From assembly GCF_030167915.1 (NCBI RefSeq), contig NZ_JARGNB010000006.1:1-64000 (forward strand): 64,000 nucleotides of DNA, written 5' to 3'. Shown here one piece after another: positions 44,595 to 53,010 of the stretch. Origin of the DNA: Aquabacterium humicola (GTDB taxonomy: Bacteria > Pseudomonadota > Gammaproteobacteria > Burkholderiales > Burkholderiaceae_C). The notes under the pieces were generated by a model that saw only the letters and a list, made by a program, of their open reading frames with translations, did no database searches and was not told the origin of the DNA. Both the position numbers and the translations under genes were made by a program. Every line of letters begins with the position of its first letter. Position 1 is the stretch's first letter.

Positions 44595-47500
44595 TCACCC
44601 CGGCACCGGGAACCACGCCGGATCGAGCGTCAGCGTCTGCCCGACGATGCCGGCGATCTCGACGGTGTTGAAGTCGATCGTCGTCACCAGCGCCAGCAGC
44701 GAGGCCTGGGTGAAGGTGCCGTCGTTGACGAGGCCGGTGTACAGCGCGAGCGCGTCGGACGGGATCGGCGACTCGATGATGGTGCTCCACAGGTACGCCA
44801 CCAGCACGTCGTTGGGCACCCCCGGCGCGTAGAAATTGATCATCGCCTGCGCCAGGTCCTCGAGGTTGCCGCCCTGGCGGTCCAGCATCGCGGTCCATTG
44901 GCTGAGCTGCGCGGAGCCGGGCGCCACGTTGAAGGCCGCGTTGAGCATCGCGTAGGCGAGGTAGGTGTTCTGGCCGGGCGAGGTGTCGCTGGCCAGCACC
45001 TGGTCGCTGAACTGCAGGCGCTCGACGTTGAACAGCGTGTCGCTGCCGTCGCCGCCGCCGGCGACCGTGCGCTGCGCGACCGAGCCGGTGATCGTGTAGT
45101 CCGCGCGTGCGCCGCCGAAGACCGCCGTGTCGATGCCGGCGCCGCCGTCGAAGCTGTTGTTGCCCGCGGTGCCGCGGAAGACGTTGTTCGACGCATTGCC
45201 GGTGCCGGTGGTGGCGCTGCCGGTCAGCACCAGGTTCTCGACGTTCTCCGGCAGCGTGAAGCTGGCGCTCGACACCACCGTGTCGATGCCGCCGCGCGGG
45301 CTCTCGGCGATGCGGTCCTGCGCGCTGCTGACGCTGTAGCGGTCGTTGCCGAGGCCGAAGCTGTAGGTCGCCGGGCCGTCGTTGTCGATCAGCGTGCCGG
45401 TGGCCTGCGCCTGCGGGATCGTCGCGTTGACCGGCGCGCTCAGCGACAAGGTCCAGGTCTCGGTGGCCTCGGCCGTCGTGTCGTCGATCAGCGGCGAGCT
45501 CACCAGCTTCGTCGTCTCGCCCGGTGCGAACACCAGCGTGCCGAACAGGCGCTGGAAGTCCGGCGCCGACGAGTTGTGGAACGCGGTGCCGTTGGCCATG
45601 TCGAAGTTGACCTTGACCTCGTTGCCCGACGGCGCCGACAGCTGCACCAGGAAGCCGGCCAGCACGTCGCCTTCGCCGACGCTGATCGGGCCGGCGCCGA
45701 TGCGCGGCTGGCTCACCGGCGCGGTGTCGCTGCGGCCGATCAGCACCGCGCCCACCGCGTCGGCGAGCGTGCCGCCGGCCGCGCCGCTGAGCTGCAGCCG
45801 CAGCGCCTCGTCGAACTCGGCCAGGCCGTCGTCGGTGATGTCGATGGTCAGGGTCTTCACCGTCTCGCCGGGCGCGAAGCTCAGCGTGCCGCTGGCGGCG
45901 CGGTAGTCGGTGGCGGCCGCGGCGGTGTCGTCCGCGGTGGTCCAGTTCACGGTGACGGTGCCCACCGAGGGCTTGTCCAGCCAGACCGGCAGCGTCGCGA
46001 TGCCGGCGCGCTCGTCGACCACCGCATCGCCGATGCGGATCGCCGGCGTGCCGGCCACCGCGTCGTTGTCGTAGAGCCGCGCCGGCGTCCAGCGCTGCGG
46101 CACGGTGGCGTTGACCGGCGAATTGAGGTCCAGCCAGAAGGACTCGACGCCCTCGACCAGCGTGTTGTCGATCAGCGGCACGGTGATCGTGCGCGTGGTT
46201 TCGCCGGGCGCGAAGACCAGAGTGCCGAAGTGGCGCTGGTAGTCGGGGGCCGACGAGTTGTAGAAGGCCAGCGCGTTGGCGAGGTCGACGTCGACCTCGA
46301 CCGGGTTGCTCGAGGGCGAGCTCAGCTGGATCACGAAGCTGAGCGCGGGCTGCGACTCGTCGCCGAAGGCCGGGTGCGCGATCACGTAGGGCATGCCGGC
46401 CGGCGCCGCGTCGCTGCGGCCGATCTGCGCGACGCCGCTGCCGTCGGCCAGCGTCGCGCCGGACGGCGCGCTCAGGGTCAGGTTGAAAAACTCGTCGACC
46501 TCGGTCGCCGCATCGTCGTACAGGTCGATGGTCACCGTCTTGGCGACCTCGCCGGGCGCGAAGCTCAAGCTGCCGCTCGCGGCGCGGAAGTCGCTGCCGG
46601 CCTGCGCGGTCTGGTCGGCGGTGGCGTAGTTCACCGTCACGGTGCCGGTCGACGGCCGGTTCATCCAGACGAAGAAGCTCGCGGTGCCGGCGCTTTCGTC
46701 GACCGTGACGTCGCCGACGGCGATCGCCGGCGTGCCGGCGATGCCGTCGTTGTCGACGATGATGCCCGGCGTGTAGCGCTGCGGCACCGTCGCGTTGACG
46801 GGCGTGTTGAGGTCCAGCCACCAGAGCTCGCGGCTCTCGGCCTGCGTGTCGTCGAGGATCGTCAGCGGCACGAAGCGGGTGGTCTCGCCGGGCGCGAAGA
46901 CCAGCGTGCCGAAGTGGCGCTGGTAGTCGGGCGCCGACGAGTTGTAGTACGCGGTCGCGTTCGCCAGGTCGAAGTTGACCTTGACCTCGTTGCCCGATGG
47001 CGCGCTCAGCTCGATCGTGAAGCCGGTCAGCGCCTGGCTTTCGTCGGCGACGATCGGCCGCGCGCTGATGTGGGGCGCCCCGACCGGCGGGCCGTCGTTG
47101 CGGCCGATCGTCGCGCTGCCGAAGGCATCGACGATCGTCGCGCCGGCCGGGCTCGACAGGTTGAGCCGGAACACCTCGTCGGCTTCGGTGTCCGCATCGT
47201 CGAAGAGGTCGACCGTCACCGCCTTCACCACCTCGCCGGCGGCGAAGGTCAAGGTGCCGGCGGCGGCGCGGTAGTCGCTGCCGGCCATCGCGGTGGCGTC
47301 GCCGGTGGCGTAGCCCACCGTCACCGTGCCCGTCGAGGGCCGGTTCAGCGAGACGAAGAAGCTCGCGCTGCCGCTGGTCTCGTCGACCACGGCATCGCTG
47401 ACCGAGACCAGCGGCGTGCCGGCGACGGCGTCGTTGTCGAACAGCAGCACCGGCGTGTACCGCTGCGGCACCGTCGCGTTGACCGGCGAGTTCAGGTCCA

Positions 47501-49130
47501 GCCACAGCGCCTCGGTGCCCTCGGCCTGCGTGTTGTCGACCAGCGCGAAGGCGACGATCCTGCTCGTCTCGCCGGGCGCGAAGACCAGCGTGCCGAAGTG
47601 GCGCTGGTAGTCCGGGACCGACGAGTTGTAGTAGGCCGTGGCGTTCGCCAGGTCGAAGTTGACCTCGACCTGGTTGCTGGACGGGGCCGACAGCGTGATC
47701 GCGAAGCGCAGCAGCGCCTGGCTTTCGTCGCCGGCGATCGGCATTGCGCTGATCGCCGGCTGGCTCACCGGCGCGGCGTCGTTGCGAACGATCAGGCCGC
47801 GGCCGCTGCCGTCGACGATGGTCGCGCCGGTCGGCGTCGCGAGGTCGAGCCGGAAGGCTTCGTCGGCCTCGGCATCGCCGTCGTTAGTGATGTCGACGAT
47901 CACTGTCTTCACCGTCTCCCCGGGCGCGAAGCTCAGCGTGCCGGTGGCCGCGCGGAAGTCGCTGCCCGCGGCGGCGGTGTCGCCGGCGGTCGTGTAGTTC
48001 ACCGTCACGACCCCGGTCGACGGCTTGTTCAGCGTGACGAAGAACTGCGCCGTGCCGTCGGTTTCGTCGACCATCGCGTCGCTCACCGCGAGCGCCGGCG
48101 TTCCGGCGGTGGCGTCGTTGTCGATCAGCAGCGCCGGCGTGTAGCGCTGCGGCACGATCGCGTTGACCGGCGTATTGAGGTCGAGCCAGAACTGCTCCGG
48201 CGTCTCGGCCGTGGTGTTGTCGACGATCGGCACCACCACCAGCTTCGTCGTCTCGCCGGGTGCGAAGACCAGCGTGCCGAAGTGGCGCTGGAAGTCCGGC
48301 GCCGACGAGTTGTAGAAGGCCAGCCCGTTGACGGTGTCGAAGTTGACCTTGACTTCGTTGCTCGACGGCGCCGACAACTGCACGACGAACTGGGTGAACG
48401 CGGCGCTCTCGTCGGCGGCGATCGGCCTGGCGGTGACGAAGGGCTGGCTGACCAGGTCCGCGTCGTTGCGGCCGATGAGCCCCAGGCCGCTGCCGTCGAC
48501 GATGGTCGCATTCGTCGCATTGCTCAGCTGCAGGCGGAAGTACTCGTCGACCTCGGCAGCGGGGTCGTTGAGCAGGTTCACCGTGACGGTCTTGACCGTC
48601 TCGCCCGCCGCGAAGCTCAGCGACCCCGAGGCCGCGGTGTAGTCGCTGCCGGCGGTCGCGGTGTCGTCTGCGGTCGTGTACTGCACGCTCACCGTGCCGG
48701 TCGAGGGGCGGTTCAGCGTGACGAAGAACTGCGCCGTGCCGGAGGCCTCGTCCACCACGCGGTCGCTCACCGCGATCTGCGGCGTGCCGCTGGTGCCGTC
48801 GTTGTCGACGATCAGCACCGGCCAGTAGCGCTGTTGAACGGTCGCGTTGACGGGCGTGTTGAGGTCCAGCCAGAACAGCTCCGACCCCTCGGCGGTGGTG
48901 TTGTTGACGATGTTCACCGTCAACGTCTTGCTGGTTTCGCCGGGCGCGAAGGTCAGCGTGCCGAAGTTGCGCTGGAAGTCCGGCGCCGCGGAGTTGTAGA
49001 AGGCCTGCCCGTTGACGGTGTCGTAGTTGACCTGGACCGGGTTGCTGGAGGCCTGGTCCATCACGATCGTCAGGGTGACGGTGGCGGCGCCTTCGTTGAT
49101 GGCGGACGGCAGGACGCGGAGGTAGGGCAT
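44595..49130 (-). CDS. Giant Calx-beta repeat protein with RTX-like and DUF4214 C-terminal domains
   Basis: A 1511-residue protein with no signal peptide. Residues 1 to about 1253 are 11 Calx-beta modules of two types in strict alternation, A-B-A-B-A-B-A-B-A-B-A. Type A carries FYNSSAPDFQRHFGTLVFAP and LDLNTPVNA; type B carries VDE-x-x-G-x-A-x-FFV and LNRPSTG. About 1254-1375 is a haemolysin/RTX-like calcium-binding segment (NVFRGTAGNNSFDGGAGIDT). About 1384-1500 is a DUF4214 domain. This suggests an adhesin exported by a type I system, which is not in the window. A strong AGGAG site lies 5 bp before the ATG. It is the last gene of the sigma/CHAT cluster. Confidence 0.9.
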   Translation of the reverse strand: MPYLRVLPSAINEGAATVTLTIVMDQASSNPVQVNYDTVNGQAFYNSAAPDFQRNFGTLTFAPGETSKTLTVNIVNNTTAEGSELFWLDLNTPVNATVQQRYWPVLIVDNDGTSGTPQIAVSDRVVDEASGTAQFFVTLNRPSTGTVSVQYTTADDTATAGSDYTAASGSLSFAAGETVKTVTVNLLNDPAAEVDEYFRLQLSNATNATIVDGSGLGLIGRNDADLVSQPFVTARPIAADESAAFTQFVVQLSAPSSNEVKVNFDTVNGLAFYNSSAPDFQRHFGTLVFAPGETTKLVVVPIVDNTTAETPEQFWLDLNTPVNAIVPQRYTPALLIDNDATAGTPALAVSDAMVDETDGTAQFFVTLNKPSTGVVTVNYTTAGDTAAAGSDFRAATGTLSFAPGETVKTVIVDITNDGDAEADEAFRLDLATPTGATIVDGSGRGLIVRNDAAPVSQPAISAMPIAGDESQALLRFAITLSAPSSNQVEVNFDLANATAYYNSSVPDYQRHFGTLVFAPGETSRIVAFALVDNTQAEGTEALWLDLNSPVNATVPQRYTPVLLFDNDAVAGTPLVSVSDAVVDETSGSASFFVSLNRPSTGTVTVGYATGDATAMAGSDYRAAAGTLTFAAGEVVKAVTVDLFDDADTEADEVFRLNLSSPAGATIVDAFGSATIGRNDGPPVGAPHISARPIVADESQALTGFTIELSAPSGNEVKVNFDLANATAYYNSSAPDYQRHFGTLVFAPGETTRFVPLTILDDTQAESRELWWLDLNTPVNATVPQRYTPGIIVDNDGIAGTPAIAVGDVTVDESAGTASFFVWMNRPSTGTVTVNYATADQTAQAGSDFRAASGSLSFAPGEVAKTVTIDLYDDAATEVDEFFNLTLSAPSGATLADGSGVAQIGRSDAAPAGMPYVIAHPAFGDESQPALSFVIQLSSPSSNPVEVDVDLANALAFYNSSAPDYQRHFGTLVFAPGETTRTITVPLIDNTLVEGVESFWLDLNSPVNATVPQRWTPARLYDNDAVAGTPAIRIGDAVVDERAGIATLPVWLDKPSVGTVTVNWTTADDTAAAATDYRAASGTLSFAPGETVKTLTIDITDDGLAEFDEALRLQLSGAAGGTLADAVGAVLIGRSDTAPVSQPRIGAGPISVGEGDVLAGFLVQLSAPSGNEVKVNFDMANGTAFHNSSAPDFQRLFGTLVFAPGETTKLVSSPLIDDTTAEATETWTLSLSAPVNATIPQAQATGTLIDNDGPATYSFGLGNDRYSVSSAQDRIAESPRGGIDTVVSSASFTLPENVENLVLTGSATTGTGNASNNVFRGTAGNNSFDGGAGIDTAVFGGARADYTITGSVAQRTVAGGGDGSDTLFNVERLQFSDQVLASDTSPGQNTYLAYAMLNAAFNVAPGSAQLSQWTAMLDRQGGNLEDLAQAMINFYAPGVPNDVLVAYLWSTIIESPIPSDALALYTGLVNDGTFTQASLLALVTTIDFNTVEIAGIVGQTLTLDPAWFPVPG
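45541..48975 (-). repeat. 684-bp tandem superrepeat (A+B Calx-beta pair)
   Basis: The word encoding QRHFG (or QRNFG, QRLFG) recurs at 48961, 48277, 47593, 46909, 46225 and 45541. All five intervals are exactly 684 bp, or 228 codons. No insertion or deletion has accumulated in five superrepeats, though residues differ between copies. Confidence 0.95.
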
Positions 49131-49203
49131 GGACGCTCCTCGAGGGCGATGGAAGGACGCGGCGAAAGGCTTCGACGACAGGGACGGCCCGTGCGGCTTG
49201 ACG

Positions 49204-52200
49204 TCAGGGCTGCAGGCGCTCCGGCCGGCTGACCATGAAGGCGGCCCAGAAGAACGGATGGCGCCAGGCGCGGTCGGCGCGCCGGCGCACCTGGACCTGC
49301 GCCTGCTGCAGCGCGCGCGCCGGGTCGGCATCGCTGCGCAGCGCGCGGTACAGCGCGGTCATCAGCGCGCCGGTGCTCTCGTCCTCGACGCGCCACAGGC
49401 TCGCGATCACCGCGCCGGCCCCGCGCCGGGCCAACAGCGCCGCCAGGCCGTCGACCTCGCGGCCGTCGGCGCCCTGCGCGCCGCCGAGGCCGGTCTCGCA
49501 GGCCGACAGCGTGATCAGTGCCTGGCCGCGCCAGTCGAACGCCGCGAAGCGCTCGAGCGACAGCTTCTGGGCATCGCCCGTCAGCAGCCAGCTGCGGCCG
49601 ATGTGGCCGGGGCGCAGCACGAAGTGCGTGCCCAGGTGCAGCAGCTCGCGGCGCGCCGGCGCCAGCTCGCGGGCGGCCGTGCCGCCATCGGCCACCGCAC
49701 GCAGGCGCTCGGTGGTGAAGGCCTCGTTGAGCCAGCCGGCGCCGGGCAGCAGCCCGCGCTCGCAGGGGCCGTCGGCGGCGTCGAGGCCGATCACCTCGCC
49801 GTCGACGATGCTGCACAGCTCGCGCGGCACCGCCTGCAGCGCCGGCAGGCCGGCGAGCGCGCGGCTGACGCCGAAGGCCCGCACGTAGGCCTCGCGCGGC
49901 GGCGGCTCGGCCAGCGGCGCATCCGCGCCGCCGTTGGCCGGCGCATCGCCGGCGGTTCGGTCGGCGGCGGCGATGCGCTGCTCGATCGCGTAGCGCTCGC
50001 CGAGGTAGCGCCGGCCGTCGTGCAGCGCGGCGAAGGGCAGGTAGCGCAGCGCGCCGTCCAGGTGCAGCACCAGCCGCTGCACGCGCGCCACATCGGCCGC
50101 CTGGGCGATCGGCGCCGCCACGCGCGCATGCAGCGACTGCGCCAGCGGCAGCACGTCCTCGCGGCGGCCGATCTGCGCCAGCAGCCGGCCGACGTCGCGC
50201 GCCAGCGCAGCCGGGTCCTGCGGCCGCCGCTGCAGCGTGCGGCCCCGCGGGCCGTCGAGCACGAGGTTCAGGTGGGTGTCGCCGGCGAAGAGCCAGGCCA
50301 CCAGCGTGCCGGCCGGTGCGCGCGTCGCCACCGGCGCGGTGGCGGCGCGCGGCGCGCGACCGTTGGCCGGTTCACTGCCCAGCAGCGCCTGCCACGATTG
50401 CAGGCGCTCGGCCTCGGCGGCCGCGCTGTCGCCTGCCGCGGCGGGCGAGGCCGCGCGCCAGCCTGCTTCGCGCGGCGTCAGCGCCGGCCCGCCGGGTGCC
50501 GGCGCGTCGCCCGCACCGCGCACGAAGTCGAGGAACTCCTCGGCCTTCAGCAGCCGCAGCACGTCCAGCGCCTCGTCGATGCGGCCGTCTTCGGCCAGCC
50601 AGTCGGCCAGGCGCCGGTACACCGCATGTTTGTCGGCGACGAACTGGCGCTCGCTGTCGCGCGCGGTGCGCGAGAAGTCGCGCCGCATCGCCTCGATCTG
50701 CTCGACCGCCGTCTTGCCGAAGTGGATCGCCAGCGCCCGCGCGCCGCTGCGCCGCAGGTGCTCGGCCAGCGCGTCGTAGGCGATCCACAGCGGGTGCGCG
50801 GTGCCAGCGCTCTGCGCGGCCGCCAGCGCGCGCAGGTGGTGCTCGCGGGCCTCGCCGGCGCGTCCCGCGGCATCGGCCTGCAGGGCCAGCGCGTGGTGCA
50901 CGCGGAAGCGGTGCAGCGGCACCGCGGTATCGAGCGTGGACGCGCGGCGCCGCAGCGTGTCGCAGGCCTCGCCCGCGAGCCGGCCGCGCACCTGGGCGAT
51001 GCAGCGGTGCACCGTCGACACCTCGACGAAGGCATGCTGCTCGCCGACCACCGCGGCGATCAGCGGCGCCGACCGTGCATGCAGCGCGTCGACCTCGGCC
51101 CAGCGGCCGCGGGCGGAGGCCAGCGTCGCCTGCAGCCGCAGCAGCCGGCCGTGCCAGTAGCCGAAGCTCGCGTCGCGCCCGGCCACGCCCAGGCCTTCGT
51201 CGATGACGCCCTGCGCCGCGTCGGCGTCGTTGAGCCGCGTATACAGCTCGGCCAGGTTGTCCAAGAGCCGCAGCCGGCGCAGCGCCGGCAGGCCGGGGTT
51301 CGCGCGCAGCAGCGCGCGCGCTTCCTCGAAACGCAGCTCGGCTTCGGCCAGGCGCGACAGGTGCATCAGGCAGGTCGCGCGGTTGTTCATCGCCACCAGG
51401 TGCATCGCCGGGTGCTTCGGGAAACGTTGCTGCGCGAAGGCGACGGCTTCTTCGGCGACGGCCAGCGCGTCGGCATAACGGCCGCGGTCCTGCTGCAGTG
51501 CCGACAGGTTGTTCAGCACGCCCAGCTGCGCGGCCGGCGACACCGCCGGATGCAGCGCCATCAGCCGCCGGCCCTCGTTGAGCGCGGTTTCGGCCTCGTC
51601 GCCGCGGTTCAGCTGCGACAGCATCGCGCCCAGGCTCGCGAGGGCGTCGAAGGCGTCGGGCGCGTCGGCGCCGTCGAGTTCGCGGATCAGCGCGACTTCG
51701 GCGCTGGCATGGCCGATCGCCGCGGGCAGGTCCTGGCGCGCGTAGGCATGCATCGTGCGCTGGTTCAGCAGGTCGCCCATGTCGCGGCTGCGCGCGAGGC
51801 CGGCGTCCTTCAGCTCGCGCTCGGCCTCGTCGAGCAGCGCTGCGGCGCGATCGAGGGCGTCGGGCGCCTCGCGCAGGGTGCGCAGCGCCTGCGACAGCCC
51901 GACCGCCGCCAGCGCGGGCAGGCGGCCGTGCTGGTCCAGCGCGCGCAGCTGCGCCAGCGCGCGCTCGAAATGCGGCGCGGCGCGGGCGTAGGCGCCCTGG
52001 TCGGATTCCAGCGTGCCCTGGGCCAGGGCGACCTCGGAGGCGGTCAGGCTGCCCGGCGCGGCCGACGCGGCCAGCGCACCGAGCAGCGCGGCCGCGGCGT
52101 CGTAACGTTCGTTGGCCGCCAGCGCCTGGGCCAGCTCGATGCCGGTGGCCGTCGACGCCGCGGCGCGGTGGCGGGCGCAGGCGCGGGCCAGCGCCAGCGG

Positions 52201-52341
52201 CGGCTGGTTGCGTCGCAACGCGTCGGCCTCGGCGGCGAGTGCGGCGGGGTCCGGCGGCGCGACGCCGTCGCACGGGGGCTGTGCCGCGGCCAGGCCGGCG
52301 AACGTGGCGAGCAGCAGCGCCGCGGCGCGCCGGAGGTTCAC
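49204..52341 (-). CDS. Secreted TPR-CHAT caspase-like protease
   Basis: A 1045-residue protein starting with GTG at 52341, which overlaps the stop of the anti-sigma-like gene (GTGA). Residues 1-22 form a signal peptide (AGLAAAQPP), so it acts outside the cytoplasm. About 60-560 is a long array of TPR-type helical repeats. The C-terminal CHAT domain (about 690-1045) has the catalytic pair: H906 in LLHLGTHF and C948 in LSACETGLGG, followed by ASLWRVEDESTGALM. All CHAT hallmarks are intact. CHAT proteins are separase/caspase-like cysteine peptidases. It is co-transcribed with an ECF sigma factor and a giant surface protein. The target is unknown; the anti-sigma-like protein or the Calx-beta protein are natural candidates. 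Confidence 0.92.
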   Translation of the reverse strand: MNLRRAAALLLATFAGLAAAQPPCDGVAPPDPAALAAEADALRRNQPPLALARACARHRAAASTATGIELAQALAANERYDAAAALLGALAASAAPGSLTASEVALAQGTLESDQGAYARAAPHFERALAQLRALDQHGRLPALAAVGLSQALRTLREAPDALDRAAALLDEAERELKDAGLARSRDMGDLLNQRTMHAYARQDLPAAIGHASAEVALIRELDGADAPDAFDALASLGAMLSQLNRGDEAETALNEGRRLMALHPAVSPAAQLGVLNNLSALQQDRGRYADALAVAEEAVAFAQQRFPKHPAMHLVAMNNRATCLMHLSRLAEAELRFEEARALLRANPGLPALRRLRLLDNLAELYTRLNDADAAQGVIDEGLGVAGRDASFGYWHGRLLRLQATLASARGRWAEVDALHARSAPLIAAVVGEQHAFVEVSTVHRCIAQVRGRLAGEACDTLRRRASTLDTAVPLHRFRVHHALALQADAAGRAGEAREHHLRALAAAQSAGTAHPLWIAYDALAEHLRRSGARALAIHFGKTAVEQIEAMRRDFSRTARDSERQFVADKHAVYRRLADWLAEDGRIDEALDVLRLLKAEEFLDFVRGAGDAPAPGGPALTPREAGWRAASPAAAGDSAAAEAERLQSWQALLGSEPANGRAPRAATAPVATRAPAGTLVAWLFAGDTHLNLVLDGPRGRTLQRRPQDPAALARDVGRLLAQIGRREDVLPLAQSLHARVAAPIAQAADVARVQRLVLHLDGALRYLPFAALHDGRRYLGERYAIEQRIAAADRTAGDAPANGGADAPLAEPPPREAYVRAFGVSRALAGLPALQAVPRELCSIVDGEVIGLDAADGPCERGLLPGAGWLNEAFTTERLRAVADGGTAARELAPARRELLHLGTHFVLRPGHIGRSWLLTGDAQKLSLERFAAFDWRGQALITLSACETGLGGAQGADGREVDGLAALLARRGAGAVIASLWRVEDESTGALMTALYRALRSDADPARALQQAQVQVRRRADRAWRHPFFWAAFMVSRPERLQP

Positions 52342-52958
52342 GGCGCCGCCTCGACCTCAATGCGCACACTGCCGTCCGCCCCGCGCACGATGCCGCGGCG
52401 CGCCAGCTGCACGCTCACTTCCGGTGATGGCGGCGACGTCCATTCCGCGTCCAGCCCGAAGCGGCCGAGGCGCTCGTAGCGCCGCACCGTCGCGCCCAGC
52501 GCCGCCAGCTCGGCGGCCAGCGCATCGCGGCGTTCGCGCGGCTTCGCATCGCGCAGCAGCTGCAGGCCGTCGGCCGTGCTGCCGCGCAGCACCGTCGGAT
52601 CGTCGGCCGGCGGCGTGACGGGGGGCCGCAGCAGCGGCAGCAGCACGGCGATGCCGAACGCGGCGGCCAGCGCCCAGGCCCACGGCCGCGGGTGGCCGGC
52701 GCTCATGAGCCGGCGCTGCCAGCGCTCCCAGCGCTCGGCGCAGGCGGGGCACCAGCGCCGGCGCAACAGGCCCGTGCGCTGCGCCGCCTGCAGCAGCGCG
52801 GCCTCGGCATCGGCGGCCGGCTCCGCCTGCGCCAGCGGGCGCCAGCGTCGCATCGCTTCGCGCAGCAGCGCCGCCTCCTGCAGCGTCGCCGGTGCGCTGC
52901 CCTCGCGCGGCCGGCCAGCCAGCGCGTCGAGCCAGTCGTCGTCGTCACGCGGGTTCAT
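52338..52958 (-). CDS. Single-pass anti-sigma-like membrane protein
   Basis: A 206-residue protein. The N-terminal acidic start (DDDDWLDALAGRP) and helical region (about 1-85) would be cytoplasmic; a CPAC pair lies at 70-73. One membrane segment spans about 93-110. The C-terminal 95 residues would be periplasmic, with a helix (ERRDALAAELAALGATVRR) and a strand-rich end. Its position 7 bp after an ECF sigma gene and its topology fit an anti-sigma factor, but no classical zinc-finger HxxxCxxC is present, so the role is inferred. Confidence 0.65.
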   Translation of the reverse strand: MNPRDDDDWLDALAGRPREGSAPATLQEAALLREAMRRWRPLAQAEPAADAEAALLQAAQRTGLLRRRWCPACAERWERWQRRLMSAGHPRPWAWALAAAFGIAVLLPLLRPPVTPPADDPTVLRGSTADGLQLLRDAKPRERRDALAAELAALGATVRRYERLGRFGLDAEWTSPPSPEVSVQLARRGIVRGADGSVRIEVEAAP

Positions 52959-53010
52959 GGGCCCCCTACGGCGCCACGCGCCGGTCCCCCCGAGGGGGAT
53001 CGAGTGTCTT
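52959..53010. repeat. GC-rich repeat copy at the end of the sigma gene
   Basis: GGTCCCCCCGAGGGGGATCG with flanking GGGCCCCCTACGG arms lies in the opposite orientation to the element at 15080-15142. It spans the sigma stop codon and encodes the last 14 or so residues of the sigma protein (KTLDPPRGDRRVAP), a sign of insertion or drift into the gene end. Confidence 0.5.

Noticed and set aside
45541-48975. Possible CRISPR array or tandem satellite
   Set aside because: The unit is 684 bp, codes in frame, and copies are diverged; there are no short identical repeats with spacers.
44898-49232. A 1444-codon open frame on the plus strand opposite the Calx-beta gene
   Set aside because: It mirrors the repetitive gene, is made of Arg/His/Val-rich shadow sequence and has no domain; high G+C at third positions removes antisense stops.
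49129-52479. A 1116-codon plus-strand frame opposite the CHAT gene
   Set aside because: Arg/Gln-rich composition typical of antisense reading; the minus strand has signal peptide, TPR and CHAT motifs.
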